Source: Pocillopora verrucosa
Lineage: Eukaryota; Cnidaria; Anthozoa; Scleractinia; Pocilloporidae
Assembly: GCF_036669915.1 (NCBI RefSeq)
Contig: NC_089312.1
Coordinates: 13,798,789-13,862,788, forward strand
Direction: 5' to 3'
DNA: 64,000 nt
Part shown: positions 49,540 to 58,773 of the stretch, piece by piece
How the letters are laid out: each line of letters starts with the position of its first letter
Position numbering within the stretch: position 1 is the stretch's first letter
The notes under the pieces: generated by a model
Seen by the model: the letters and a program-made list of their open reading frames with translations, nothing else
What the model was told of the DNA's origin: nothing
Database searches by the model: none
Program-made: the position numbers and the translations under genes

Positions 49540-50140
49540 AAAAAGACCTAAAAAGCAGAACGTACTTACAACTAAAATGACAAACAAACAAAAAAGATAA
49601 AGGGCGATTACAAGTAACGTAAGCAACAAACAGATAAGAAAGAGCGTGCTTAGTACTAATATAACAAAGAAGTCGAAAAAACAGAGTGCGATTACAACCA
49701 ACGTAAGAAAGTAAGAAACAAACAGAAAAGACGGAGAGCGGTTACAACTAACATGACAAACAAACAGAAAAGACATTGCGCGCTTGCAACTGGTGTAAAA
49801 AACAAACAGAACAGACAAAGCAAGACTAGAATTAATATAAAAACAAACAGATACGACAGCACGATTAGAACTAATGTAACAAACGAACAAAAAAGACAGA
49901 GCGCTTAGAACTAAAGTAACATACAAACAGAAAAGAAAGAACGTGCTAAGAACTAATCTAATTAGAGCAGAGCGCGATTAGAACAAAAGAAACAAACCGA
50001 AGACAGAGTGCGCTTTAAACTAACGCAAAATTGAACAAAAAAAAAAAGCGTGCCTAGATGTAAAGCAAAAAAAAAAGCCAAACATAAAATACAAAACGAG
50101 CTAAGTACTAACGTAACAAAAAACATTAAAGACAGCGCGT
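49540..50140. repeat. Degenerate minisatellite, about 42-bp period, 13-14 units
   Basis: Units follow the pattern ACAAACAGAAAAGACAGAGC, GCGATTACAACTAACGTAAC, with many variants. Periods range from about 37 to 69 bases, mostly 40-44. The plus strand is strongly A-rich with little T. A hydrophobic-looking minus-strand frame at 49522-49926 is a by-product of the array. Units are too diverged to be a recent expansion. Confidence 0.75.
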
Positions 50141-50722
50141 TGATTTAAAAATGAGGTATTAAGAAGAGGCTCCCAAATTGGAGTTTTCCGGGATCCGGGA
50201 TTGGGCTTATTTGATGGCCGGGGTCAGGGAATTTTGAATAAGAAGTGGAGGGAGATGCGGAATTGTTGGTATCAACGGGACACGGGAATCGGCGATTTTA
50301 AGAGCGGGATTCGGGAAATAATCACTTACAACGAACCGTGAACGGGTATTACCGTTGACGAGAATTTATAAAGAAACTGCTGTACGTTTAAGTCCGAAAC
50401 AGTTAGCCTCGCGTTTCACGTGAGATCACGAGATCGCGTTTCAATTCTCCTTTCATGCGCAAAAGTGAAACGCGCCTTTGCCCCGATCTTTTATTTTCAT
50501 TGCAACCCCTTGGTGATATCGGGACGTTCTAAGCCTTGTCCTGTTCTCTAATAGTAACCTTTGATTTCCTCCTCGGAAGAATTTCCCGCTATGGAAGAAG
50601 TAATCGCTTCAACAGCAGAATTGTTTCCAGTTAATTATTCCTTATTTCCCTTGTTATGGAAACATGTGATTGTCAATGGATGCGAGACTATCGCAAGAGA
50701 AAACAAGAAGAAACCCTCCTTT
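50141..50722. other. Spacer with GGGATTCGGG-rich fragment
   Basis: At 50190-50325 words such as CCGGGATCCGGGATTGGG, ACGGGACACGGGAATCGG and GCGGGATTCGGG recur, suggesting a fragment of a dispersed GC-richer repeat. A 72-codon frame at 50561-50779 (+) has no recognised similarity. Confidence 0.4.
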
Positions 50723-50839
50723 AGCTCAAACTGCATGAGAGGAAGAGACACTTGCTCTCTGATTGCTCTCTGCGAGTAGCTGGGTGGTGCACAGCGCTGC
50801 TTTTGTACACCAAAGCCATGTAAGGAGCGAGTTGATGAT
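50723..50839. repeat. 117-bp direct repeat, left copy (target-site duplication of the LINE)
   Basis: Starts AGCTCAAACTGCATGAGAGG and ends GAGCGAGTTGATGAT. The second copy, 52017-52133, has the same length and roughly 90 percent identity by eye. The LINE lies exactly between the two, with its poly(A) side touching this copy. Confidence 0.75.
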
Positions 50840-52016
50840 TTTTTTTACGAAAACAAAAAACACAATTTTTACGAAAACAAAAAACACAATTCTACAAAAC
50901 GTTACCTACAATGCAAGACTCATTACGCTACTCTACTTACAGAACAATACTTACGATACCTACAATGTAGGTTACTCGTGCTAGCAATACAGCTACTTAC
51001 ACTACAAATAATACAATACTCTACTTACGTTACTTGCTGAATATACAGTTACTTACAATACATTGTGCGGTATATTGACCTTGAGGAGGCAAAAGTACTC
51101 CCCAATAAAACATATAATTAAGACAAACTTTCAAGATTGTATTTAATGAGTAGCTTACTGATAAAATCCTGAAAGAAGATGGCCAGGCTACTTAACTTGG
51201 CTGAATAAATATAATGGCACATAAATAAGGCGGTGTAGTTGAATTTCCGTATTATTGTTGTGTCGTGGGAGCTTGTAGTAATACCGAACAGTCTCCTCTG
51301 TGTAGGAGAGATTTGGCTCGCATTCACTTGGTTGAACCAGTTCAAGACCTTTTGGGTAAACAATCTGGTAAACATACATTCGATAAAAGAGTGCTCAATT
51401 GAATCTCTATCTCCGCAGTATACACATTCATCGTTCGCCTTAATACCAAATCTGAATAGTTCTTTCTTAGTTACTATCGTTCTGAGGATTAATTTAAATT
51501 GAAATTCTTTTAATTTAGTTTCCCTAAAAATTTTTTTAGGTGATTTAAAGTTCTTAGTTCATACGTCTTTCTTGAAAGAGAGTTTTTCGCTCCAACGTTT
51601 AGGACCCGTTTGATCTTCGGTGTGAATCTTGACGTTAAGCAAATTATAAAATACCTTTGACTTAGCCTTGTATAGATTACTTTGGGTTGATTCGTTGAGG
51701 GAAAAGATATCATTTCGGGTAAAGAATGATTTGTTGATGGTGTCGGAGCCTTTGGCTAGAGACCATAGGCGTTTAGGAATAGCGCTAACTACTTGATAAT
51801 ACTGTAAGAAATCACGGAACTCGTGGAATGTTAAAACATTGCCACTTTCACTCAATAGATCGTTAATCGATACAATACCTTTTTAAAACCATTCATTAAG
51901 GAAGATGGGTTTCCCGTCAACCAATAACTCTTTATTATTAAACAATATCAACTCCTGATCGTACGAGTAAAGAGTTTTTAACTCGTTGAAGAATTCTAGT
52001 ATCTTCTTAAATATCC
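50840..52016 (-). mobile_element. Dead 5'-truncated LINE (L1/Tx1-like), 3' part of ORF2
   Basis: On the minus strand, broken frames spell the C-terminal part of an L1/Tx1-type ORF2: LLVDGKPIFLNEW (about 51935-51895), FHEFRDFLQYYQVVSAIPK (51832-51770), and a zinc-knuckle-like ECVYCGDRDSIEHSFIEC at about 51440-51385. At least one stop codon and one frame change interrupt it. The upstream endonuclease and reverse-transcriptase core are absent. The 3' end is an A-run (T-run on plus, from 50839) preceded by a 24-bp direct duplication at about 50843-50890. It sits between 117-bp direct repeats, the layout of target-primed insertion. Confidence 0.8.
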
Positions 52017-52133
52017 AGCTCAAACTGTATGAGAGGGAGAGACACTTGCTCTCTCACTGCTCTCTGCAAGTAGCCGGGTGGTGCACTGCGCTACTTTTGT
52101 ATACCAAAGCTATGTAAGGAGTGAGTTGATGAT
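52017..52133. repeat. 117-bp direct repeat, right copy
   Basis: Starts AGCTCAAACTGTATGAGAGG and ends GAGTGAGTTGATGAT. It differs from the left copy at roughly a dozen scattered positions, mainly transitions, as expected for an old duplication. What follows on the right is the original flank of the insertion site. Confidence 0.75.
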
Positions 52134-52296
52134 ACCGCACCTTTGTCCTCACTGTCAGCAGAGATCATTCAGCCGTTCAAACAGAAGAGACTGTCACGAG
52201 AAATATTCGAGTTCGAAACCACTAGTCAAAAGACTTTTAGCTTAAGATTCTAAAACCTCCAGCCAAACAAGACCTATTCTATTCGGGGGAATAGAA

Positions 52297-52672
52297 ATGG
52301 GCGAGGCTTTTCGATTCAAGACACCCTGTAGCTTTTTAATCGTGGGACCGTCTGGATGTGGTGCGACGTATTTCATCGAGTCGTTATTCCTAGACCATTT
52401 AGATGAATTATTTGTAAACCCTCCTACTGTACGTGATGCGTTACTACTATAGCGCATGGCAAGTTGGTTTCCCTGATAAAATGCTTCTCTAAAAAAGGTG
52501 GTTAGTTGGATGATTTGATGACCGAATGAGGAAATGATAAAGAGGTGTTGGATCTTTCTACCAAACACTACCATCATCACAACATCACCATCAAGTACCT
52601 GTGTCAAGACATGTTTCCAGCGGGCAAATATGCTAAGAGTATTGCTAGATATGTTCATTACGTTTAACTAAA
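52297..52672 (+). pseudogene. Broken P-loop ATPase of a virus-like or Polinton-like mobile element
   Basis: Three pieces of one protein family lie in order on the plus strand but in different frames. The first (52297-52437) has a Walker A-like GPSGCGAT, in which the usual Lys is Ala, and ends with FVNPPTV. The second (about 52441-52487) has YSAWQVGFPDK. The third (about 52508-52670) has a Walker B-like LDDLM, then HHHNITIKYLCQDMFPAGK. Frame changes, stop codons and an apparent internal deletion between the second and third pieces make it non-functional. From memory, this family recurs in cnidarian and other animal genomes and looks like an FtsK/HerA or A32-type ATPase carried by integrated elements. 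The precise element type is inference. Confidence 0.6.
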
Positions 52673-53202
52673 CCCTTTTCGAAGAATTTGCTATTGCAAG
52701 CATTTCTCAACAAGTTTTATCAGGTAATCGCATACCAGACACCAAAATTAAAAATTTCTATCATATAACCATCTTGCAATATTTGTAATCACTGCAATAT
52801 TTCACGTGTCACGTATCTGAACATCGGAAAGATAACTATACAAATTATGTTTTACCGCCTAACTCATTTATGACTTTCTGCGTGACATCCCCCTGTAACA
52901 CCCTTTCGCGACGGCGTGACAACATGAAAATTGTGTTACAGCTCAAACCGCCATCTTGTTAGCCATATTTGGTAATGCCCGTTTGTTCTTGGTTGGAATA
53001 CTACTAGACTACAGTGCCTCCTATTACTACTCTCGAGCGAATCTGTTTTTCGACGACAGAATTTAAAGAGCTCTGTAACACTCTCCAGGATGATGAATTT
53101 CTCGTTTAAACGAGACCGCTTGAAATACCATGGTCGTAGTTTCAGCGTCTATAAGAGAGTCCTAAGAATGTGCTCTGTTCTTGACGCTTTTTTTCCTGTC
53201 CA
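52673..53202. other. Spacer, no recognised feature
   Basis: AT-rich, with no gene recognised. The plus-strand frame at 53090-53305 overlaps the minus-strand peptide exon and is taken as its shadow. Confidence 0.3.
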
Positions 53203-53820
53203 CTATGACTGTGGCGTTTTCGGAACAACATTCATTGGGTCCTCGTATGACTCATCTTCTTCACCTTCAGTCTGTAAGAAAACAAAACAATATGTATTAA
53301 TGTAACTGGCAAGAATCTTCCTTTTAACCCTTTACACTCTAAGATCAGTATGTGTATTCTCCATACTGTTTTCTATCCATTTTGTAAGGTAATGAAAAGG
53401 AGAATTTGCTCAACAATCAAGACCCTCTTTAGTTCGGCGTCGTGTGGGTTAATGTGGTAGAAAATGGTTAACTAAGGGTAGATGGGGGTTAACTTGGTAG
53501 AACATGGCTAACTAAGGGTAGTGGGGGGTTAATGAGGTATAGCATGGTTAACTTAGGGAAGTTGGGGGTTAATGTGGTATAACATGGTTAACTAAGGGTA
53601 GTTGGGGGATTAATGTGGTATAACATGATTGGCTTATGGTAGTTGGGAGTTAATGTGGTATAACATGATTAACTTATGGTAGTTGATACATTTATTTAAT
53701 ACTTTAATCTCTTACCTTAATATATGACATTCCCCACTGGGGTGAGGTGGGATCGCTATTTCCTTCTCCTATTGATAACAACAAAAGAACAACAAAAACA
53801 GTACAAATTTTCGGGTACAT
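53203..53820 (-). CDS. Proposed small secreted acidic peptide, 2 exons
   Basis: Exon 1 (53820-53716) and exon 2 (53271-53203) join in phase 0 to give 57 residues. Exon 1 starts at ATG and encodes a strong signal peptide: MYPK, then the hydrophobic run CTVFVVLLLLS, then a small-residue GEGNS cleavage region near residue 20. It ends at a consensus donor (AAG then GTAAGA). Exon 2 follows a good acceptor (TTTTCTTACAG) and encodes an acidic tail (TEGEEDESYEDP) ending in KTPQS and a stop. No cysteines are present after the signal, so it is not a disulfide-rich peptide. An in-frame ATG 10 codons upstream could also be used. There is no recognised family. An acidic matrix-type or precursor peptide is possible, but function is unknown. 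The 444-bp intron contains a minisatellite and a MITE fragment. Confidence 0.5.
53324..53425. repeat. TTAACCC-type MITE fragment, family 2
   Basis: TTAACCCTTTACACTCTAAG, CAGTATGTGTATTCTCCATA and ATTTGCTCAACAATCAAGAC match the family. It is cut off at about 53425, where the minisatellite region begins. Confidence 0.7.
53446..53690. repeat. Minisatellite, 40-43 bp period, 6 units
   Basis: Unit of the form GGTTAATGTGGTATAACATG followed by GTTAACTAAGGGTAGTTGG. Six units, well conserved in the middle and drifting at the right (TTGGCTTATGG). It lies inside the intron of the proposed secreted-peptide gene. Confidence 0.8.
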
Positions 53821-55276
53821 TACAGTGGGATAAATGAAAGCGGATAGCATAGTTGACAATAAATTTTGCAACGCCTTCGTGTTCTCCAAGAGCTTTTCGA
53901 GCATCGATTTTCACTGGGAAGTTTTGAAGTTCAGTTACTATGAAAAAGTACCAAAGCTCTCCCTCAACTTTCGCCTGCACCCTGACGCGCACTCTGAATA
54001 TATTTGTAGAACATGGTGTACTGTCTCATAATGTTAAAACAAAAAATAAGTATCCAGCAATAAATTTCCATATATGTTGGGAATATGTATGGAAATGATA
54101 CACATTGCAAGCGATTCACCAAAAATATAACGGTTAGTTGATCATCTCTTTTTCTCATGGCGACCTTATTTTATAATGAGAACTTTTCTCGTCGTGAAAA
54201 TTTACTATTGAACTTTGCAAACTACTTTGGACAAGTTGCTATTAATTTGATCATAAAAAAAAAATTCACGATCAAGAAGAAAACTGCTTTAATTTTCAAT
54301 TTAGCATGCTAGGTCGATGCGAAGCCAGAAACAGTCGACCTCGTAGCACCCCCTACAAAAGAGGTTTGATAGACTGATAGGCTGATACCCACAGATTATC
54401 GCTACGTCAGTCGTAGTCACAAGTTGTGGGGTCAGTGACTTGCTATGGGGGGGGGGGGGGGGGAAAGGGGTTTGAAGTGCTTTGGAAGTACCAATAATTA
54501 TGTGTTCCAAAACGAGGGGAGATAAAACTTAAGTCCAGGAAAATTTTGGCTGGTTGGTGAACCGATACCACAGCAACAGTTGCTAAGGAAATTAAGAAGA
54601 AACGTGATTTTGTGAAATATGATTTAAAAAAAAGGAAAAGAATAAATGGCAGATGTTGTTAACTCGAAAAATACCTTACCGTCGATCTTGCTCTATATAC
54701 AAAGGCAAAAGAAATTCAGTAGAAACACCCTGAGGAGTCTGAAAACGTTATGAATTGTTTGGAGAATTTCATTTCGCGTTTAATTTTCTAGTTGCAATAG
54801 TCATGAAATTTCAAGAACGTGGTAGAGAAGATATTTCACGCTCCTCGAAATTAAGTCTTTCATCTGCAGAGTTAGAGCACATAAGCTTTTGATGGGAGCT
54901 TTTTTGAGATGCAGTAGAAAGCATTCTGTGCCTGGATCTCAGAGGTAAAGCAAGTTCTGATATAATCAAAAAAATCTCTGCACATACAAGGCAGTATCTA
55001 CAACTGAACAGAGGAAAGATAAATACCCTCTGCTATATACGATACATCGAAGGATCTTTGTCTCCTGTTCAGCAGATCTAAGAAACAGAGTTCGTGACCA
55101 CAGTTCAAGTTTTGGGGACAGCTACACAAACATGGCACTCCTTTTAAATTTCATCAAAGCAGAGCGCAAAGGATACTAGGAGATACATCTCGAGGCAACA
55201 GCTGAGAAGAACCCTCATTTTTGCTCAATGGATACAAAAAAATATTTCCCCATTGGCTTCCAGTTTACGTCAAAGA
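53821..55276. other. Spacer between the secreted-peptide gene and the 57-bp minisatellite
   Basis: A G-run of about 18 bases is at 54447-54464. On the minus strand, 54740-54680 is flanked by CGTTTTCAG and CGACG/GTAAGG, so it might be a 5' UTR exon of the peptide gene; this is unproven. No coding gene recognised. Confidence 0.35.
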
Positions 55277-55856
55277 CATGAACCCACTTGATAAGAGAGC
55301 TCGATCGCAAAAAGTTTGTTGGTCGATCAAGGAGTCAATGAGCTTTGATAAGTGCTCTCAATACCAACAATTTTGTGTGTCGATCGGGGAGGTAACGACC
55401 TCTAATAAGAGAGCCCTATCGCAAGAATTTATTTGGACGATGGGGGAGTCAATAAGCTCTGATGAGGGCTTCCGATTACAAGAAGTTTATCAGTCAACTT
55501 AGGAGTCAATGAGCTCTGATAGGAGCTCCCGATCGCAAGAAGTTTGTCTGTCGATCGGGGGGTCAATGAACTCTGATGAGAGCTCCCAATCACAAGAACT
55601 TTGTCTATCGATCCGGATGTCAACGAGCTCTGATAAGAGCTCCCGATAGCAAGATTTTTGTTGGTCGACCAGGGAGTCAATGAACTTTGTTAAGAGCACC
55701 TAATCGCAACAAGTTTCAGTGTTGGATGATTGGGGAGGCAAAGAGCTCCGCCAAGAGCTCCCTATCGCAACAATTTTGTTTGTCGATCGGGGAGGTAACG
55801 ACCTCTAATAAGAGAGCCCGATCGCAAGAATTTGTTCGGACGATGGGGGAGTCAAT
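55277..55856. repeat. 57-bp minisatellite (19 codons), about 10 units, with higher-order repeat
   Basis: Consensus unit: CTCTGATAAGAGCTCCCGAT, CGCAAGAAGTTTGTCTGTCG, ATCGGGGAGTCAATGAG. Period is 57 bases, a multiple of three, so both strands show open frames with a 19-residue repeat (plus strand resembling SSRSQEVCLSIGESM; minus strand 55429-55680 resembling SSYQSSLTPRSTDKLLAIG). Units 2-3 (55368-55454) and 9-10 (55768-55854) are nearly identical and about 400 bases (7 units) apart, showing a block duplication. Stops interrupt the plus frame, so it is probably not coding now. Confidence 0.8.
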
Positions 55857-56884
55857 TCGATTAGAATATACTGTTCATCTGTTTATAAAGGTGATAGTAA
55901 CTAAGCTGTCAATGTTTATCCATCACTCCACTTAGTTAACGAATCGCGTTGAATCACGAGAAGTCGATCTTGCTTTTGAAACATTTTTGTTCAAAATGTT
56001 GACTCTTCACAAGGTGACTTTTCATCTGAATTTTCATACAGTCTCAGTTAAGATCCGGCAAAACAGAAACGAGATATATCTACTGAGGAAATTAGAATTA
56101 GACAATATAGGCGATTTAAAGGAAAAAACAGCGTTTAAAAGCTTTCATGTAACATTAAGAAAAACAGAAGTTGGAGTAGGAAGAGACTGTCCAACGAGCT
56201 ACGTGCACTTCGAAAAAACCTCGTGGCTGTAAATTCAGTGCGGAAGATAAATAGAAGAAATTGTTAACAATAAAACCACCTTGGAAGAAAAAGGTGTTAA
56301 CCGCGCTAAACTTAAAAATAAAGGAATTCTTCCTTGATGCTGAATTATGCATGGGATCAACCCCAAGCGAAAACTAAAAAGGATTGGAAAAAGAAGGGTA
56401 TTACCACCACGGAGTTTATAAACAGATATCAGTTTTTAACAAAAGCAATTACCTTTTCTTCACTAAACCGATTAACATTGTTTCCAAGAGCAGGTGGAGC
56501 ATAGCTTACCGAAAGAACCAGTTTCCACGGAATCTGAACACCTTTTTACTCCGAATTCGCGATAAGAGAAGGAGTGCTTTGATCAAAACTTATAACAGCC
56601 AACAATAAGTGCTTCATAATTTCAGAGAACTATTTTCTCGTAGCAGTATGATCAGTGCACAGTCTTCATATGTTAAAAGAGTAAGGTAAACTTACGATCG
56701 ATGGATATTTTGGTTGTGTCCTCGTGTACCGGTACACAAAGGAACGAAACATTAACGAACTGCGTCACAACTCCATGTATGGATATGAAAACAATAGGAA
56801 TTCCCCCGTGTACCGGTACACCAGGACAGCCCCGATATTTTCCTTTAAATTCCCAAAACTAAATAGGCTAGAATGACGCGCAAA
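55857..56884. other. Spacer, no gene recognised
   Basis: Short open frames at 55987-56232 and 56384-56608 (+) have no recognisable motif. Two identical 14-bp palindromes GTGTACCGGTACAC lie at 56724-56737 and 56808-56821, 84 bases apart; their role is unknown. Confidence 0.35.
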
Positions 56885-57100
56885 TAAAGGGGGTAATTCT
56901 CTAAAGTAACTGTGGTGCTACTTCGATGGGAAAGTGTAACAGGGTAATTTGGTATTATCAACTGAGTTGGTACCATAACTTGGCCACCGTAAAGATTTTC
57001 AAAGCTGACGTTTCGAGCGTTAGCCCTTAGCCATTCGCTGACGAAGGACTAACGCTCGAAACTTCAGCGTCGAAACTCTTCACGGTGGCCAATTTAAGTC
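56885..57100. repeat. Second copy of the palindromic hammerhead-like repeat
   Basis: Shares TTCTCTAAAGTAACTGTGGT, TTGGCCACCGTAAAGA and AAGCTGACGTTTCGAGCG with the element at 35459. The centre contains CTGACGAAGGACTAACGC, then TCGAAACTTCAGC, flanked by imperfect inverted arms. Here the CTGACGA box is intact, but the base pair next to the predicted cleavage position is changed (GTC to TTC). Confidence 0.65.
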
Positions 57101-57816
57101 TACTTTGCTGTGATAGAAAAGAGAAAAAAGCAATAAGGAAAAAGCCCAAAATCAGAATTCACAGGCATATAGCATACGAACACGACATAGGCATTTTTTG
57201 GAATCGCTTGATATTCCTAAACAACAACTGATACTCCTAAATATGAACGAATTTTTCGATGGAAATTCTTTGAAATTATTCGGTTGACGGGGTATATAGC
57301 CAGAGGGTTGTTTTAATTGCTAGCAAGTTCCAATTTGGCTTTTTTGTTTTGTCCACGAAAACATTATTGTCACCAGGTGAATACCAGAAAGTTTTTGCGA
57401 GATACTAATTTTGTCTTGATGCCGACTGCGTCAGAAATAGTTAATAATGAAGAGGTAAAAGGTAAGGCTGACTAAAATAAACCCAAAATGTGAAGCCTTG
57501 TTTTCTCTCGTGGTTTTTAAGTGAAATATTAACTCGAATTAAAGAATGCTACCCTAACAATTACAACTATTTAAAATGCAGGTCTTGTCACGACATTTTT
57601 GTATTAATCATGCAGTTCATCCAGGCACCTGCCTCATAATTGTTTTTTTTTTCAGTGGGCTCCTTTCGGAAAAGTAATTTACAACGATACAATTCTACCA
57701 CAGAAATACGGAAACTTCAACGAAGAACTTCATAAAAAAAATCAATTCAGTTAGTAGCTTGCAATATCTGCTCGACATAAAATGCCTTCAACAAAAGAAT
57801 CGTCACTTGGAAATTA
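57101..57816. other. Spacer; probable 3' flank of the membrane-protein gene
   Basis: AT-rich with no gene recognised. The 3' UTR of the minus-strand gene should lie at its right-hand end. Confidence 0.3.
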
Positions 57817-58773
57817 CTAGACCTCGATCTCTTTTTCCGTTTCACAGCCTGAACCGTTCAAATCGTTGAATGCCATAGGCAAAGCAATCCCAACGGCAGC
57901 ATTCAAAAGGAGGAGATTGAGCACCTTTTGAAAAGTAAGCATTACTCCGAAACACGCAATAAACAAAGCTACAAACAATGCGGTTCCCTTATTCTTCACA
58001 CAAAACTTTATCCAAGACACTTTCGGAGCAGCTGCATCAAGTTGCGGTTTACACGACCCAAAAGCCACATGCAATAGAAGCACGATTGTTACTGTCGTTA
58101 TCAAATTGATTGCCATCAAATAAAACAGTGTATCTTCGCAAAAACGATTGAGCCGGCATCGGATCGTTACAAAAGCGGCCAAAACCAGCGCTAAAACTGC
58201 TGTTGTATTAGTTGCATATGAAGGAATTAATTCTCGTTTTCGACATGGTACAGATCGAGGTTCATTGGCAAAGAAAGCCAAACTTCCACTAACAAAAAAC
58301 ACCATAAAGGTTGCCACTGACGTAGACATTCCATTGCAGTGATCGCAATCATGTTCCCCACAAAGTGCGTTAAAGCCTGTCCACGAGCTTACTGTGTTCG
58401 TGACAAGAACGAAGACTTGATAAACAGCTTGACAGAATACGACAGTCCACCTTTCCTCCAAAAATGTGTTACTTGCTTTGTTATTATAGCAGTTGGAGAG
58501 CATTTGTAAGTTAGACAAGACTCCAACGAAAGCAATAGCAGTTATCAAGGAATTGTAAATAAAACTCATTCTTCTGAGGGCCAATATGTTGCGTATTACC
58601 ACCCTCGGTTTGACAGCTTTCCTTTACCTGTTTTCGAAATATTTTGGCCTTGTTTCCCCAAGGAGGTCATTGAAAAGAGAATCAATCGTGTTTCGAGTTC
58701 CAAAATCCCACAGTTCTAATAAAAACAAAAATTGCGGGTCACTCTTACCAGTATTGGTTCCACTGGAAACCAT
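57817..58773 (-). CDS. Multi-pass membrane protein of unknown family
   Basis: A 260-codon minus-strand frame encodes at least six hydrophobic segments: around SLITAIAFVGVLSNL, VVFCQAVYQVFVLV, TFMVFFVSGSLAFF, AVLALVLAAFVTI, FYLMAINLITTVTIVLLL, FVALFIACFGVMLTF and LLLLNAAVGIALPMA. It ends with an acidic tail ETEKEIEV. The CGEHDCDHCNG loop suggests an extracellular disulfide. Immediately upstream, a frame (58773-58628) with GKSDPQFLFLLELWDFGTRN and a donor (AACAG then GTAAAG) joins in phase to an acceptor (CCCTCAG) at 58573, making a 300-residue protein from exons 58773-58628 and 58573-57817. The 54-base intron is very short for a cnidarian, so the upstream exon is less certain than the main frame; translation might instead start within 58602-58569. 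I recognise no family and give no function. Confidence 0.6.

Noticed and set aside
49522..49926. Minus-strand frame that looks like a multi-pass membrane protein
   Set aside because: It is a translation of the A-rich 42-bp minisatellite; its hydrophobic repeats mirror the DNA repeat.
50723..52133. Interpretation of the 117-bp direct repeats as LTRs of a retrotransposon
   Set aside because: The sequence between them is a LINE ORF2 fragment with an A-rich 3' end, with no primer-binding site or polypurine tract and no TG...CA ends; a target-site duplication fits better.
52242..52658. 138-codon minus-strand frame
   Set aside because: It lies opposite the plus-strand ATPase remnant, which matches a known motif order; the minus frame is a shadow.
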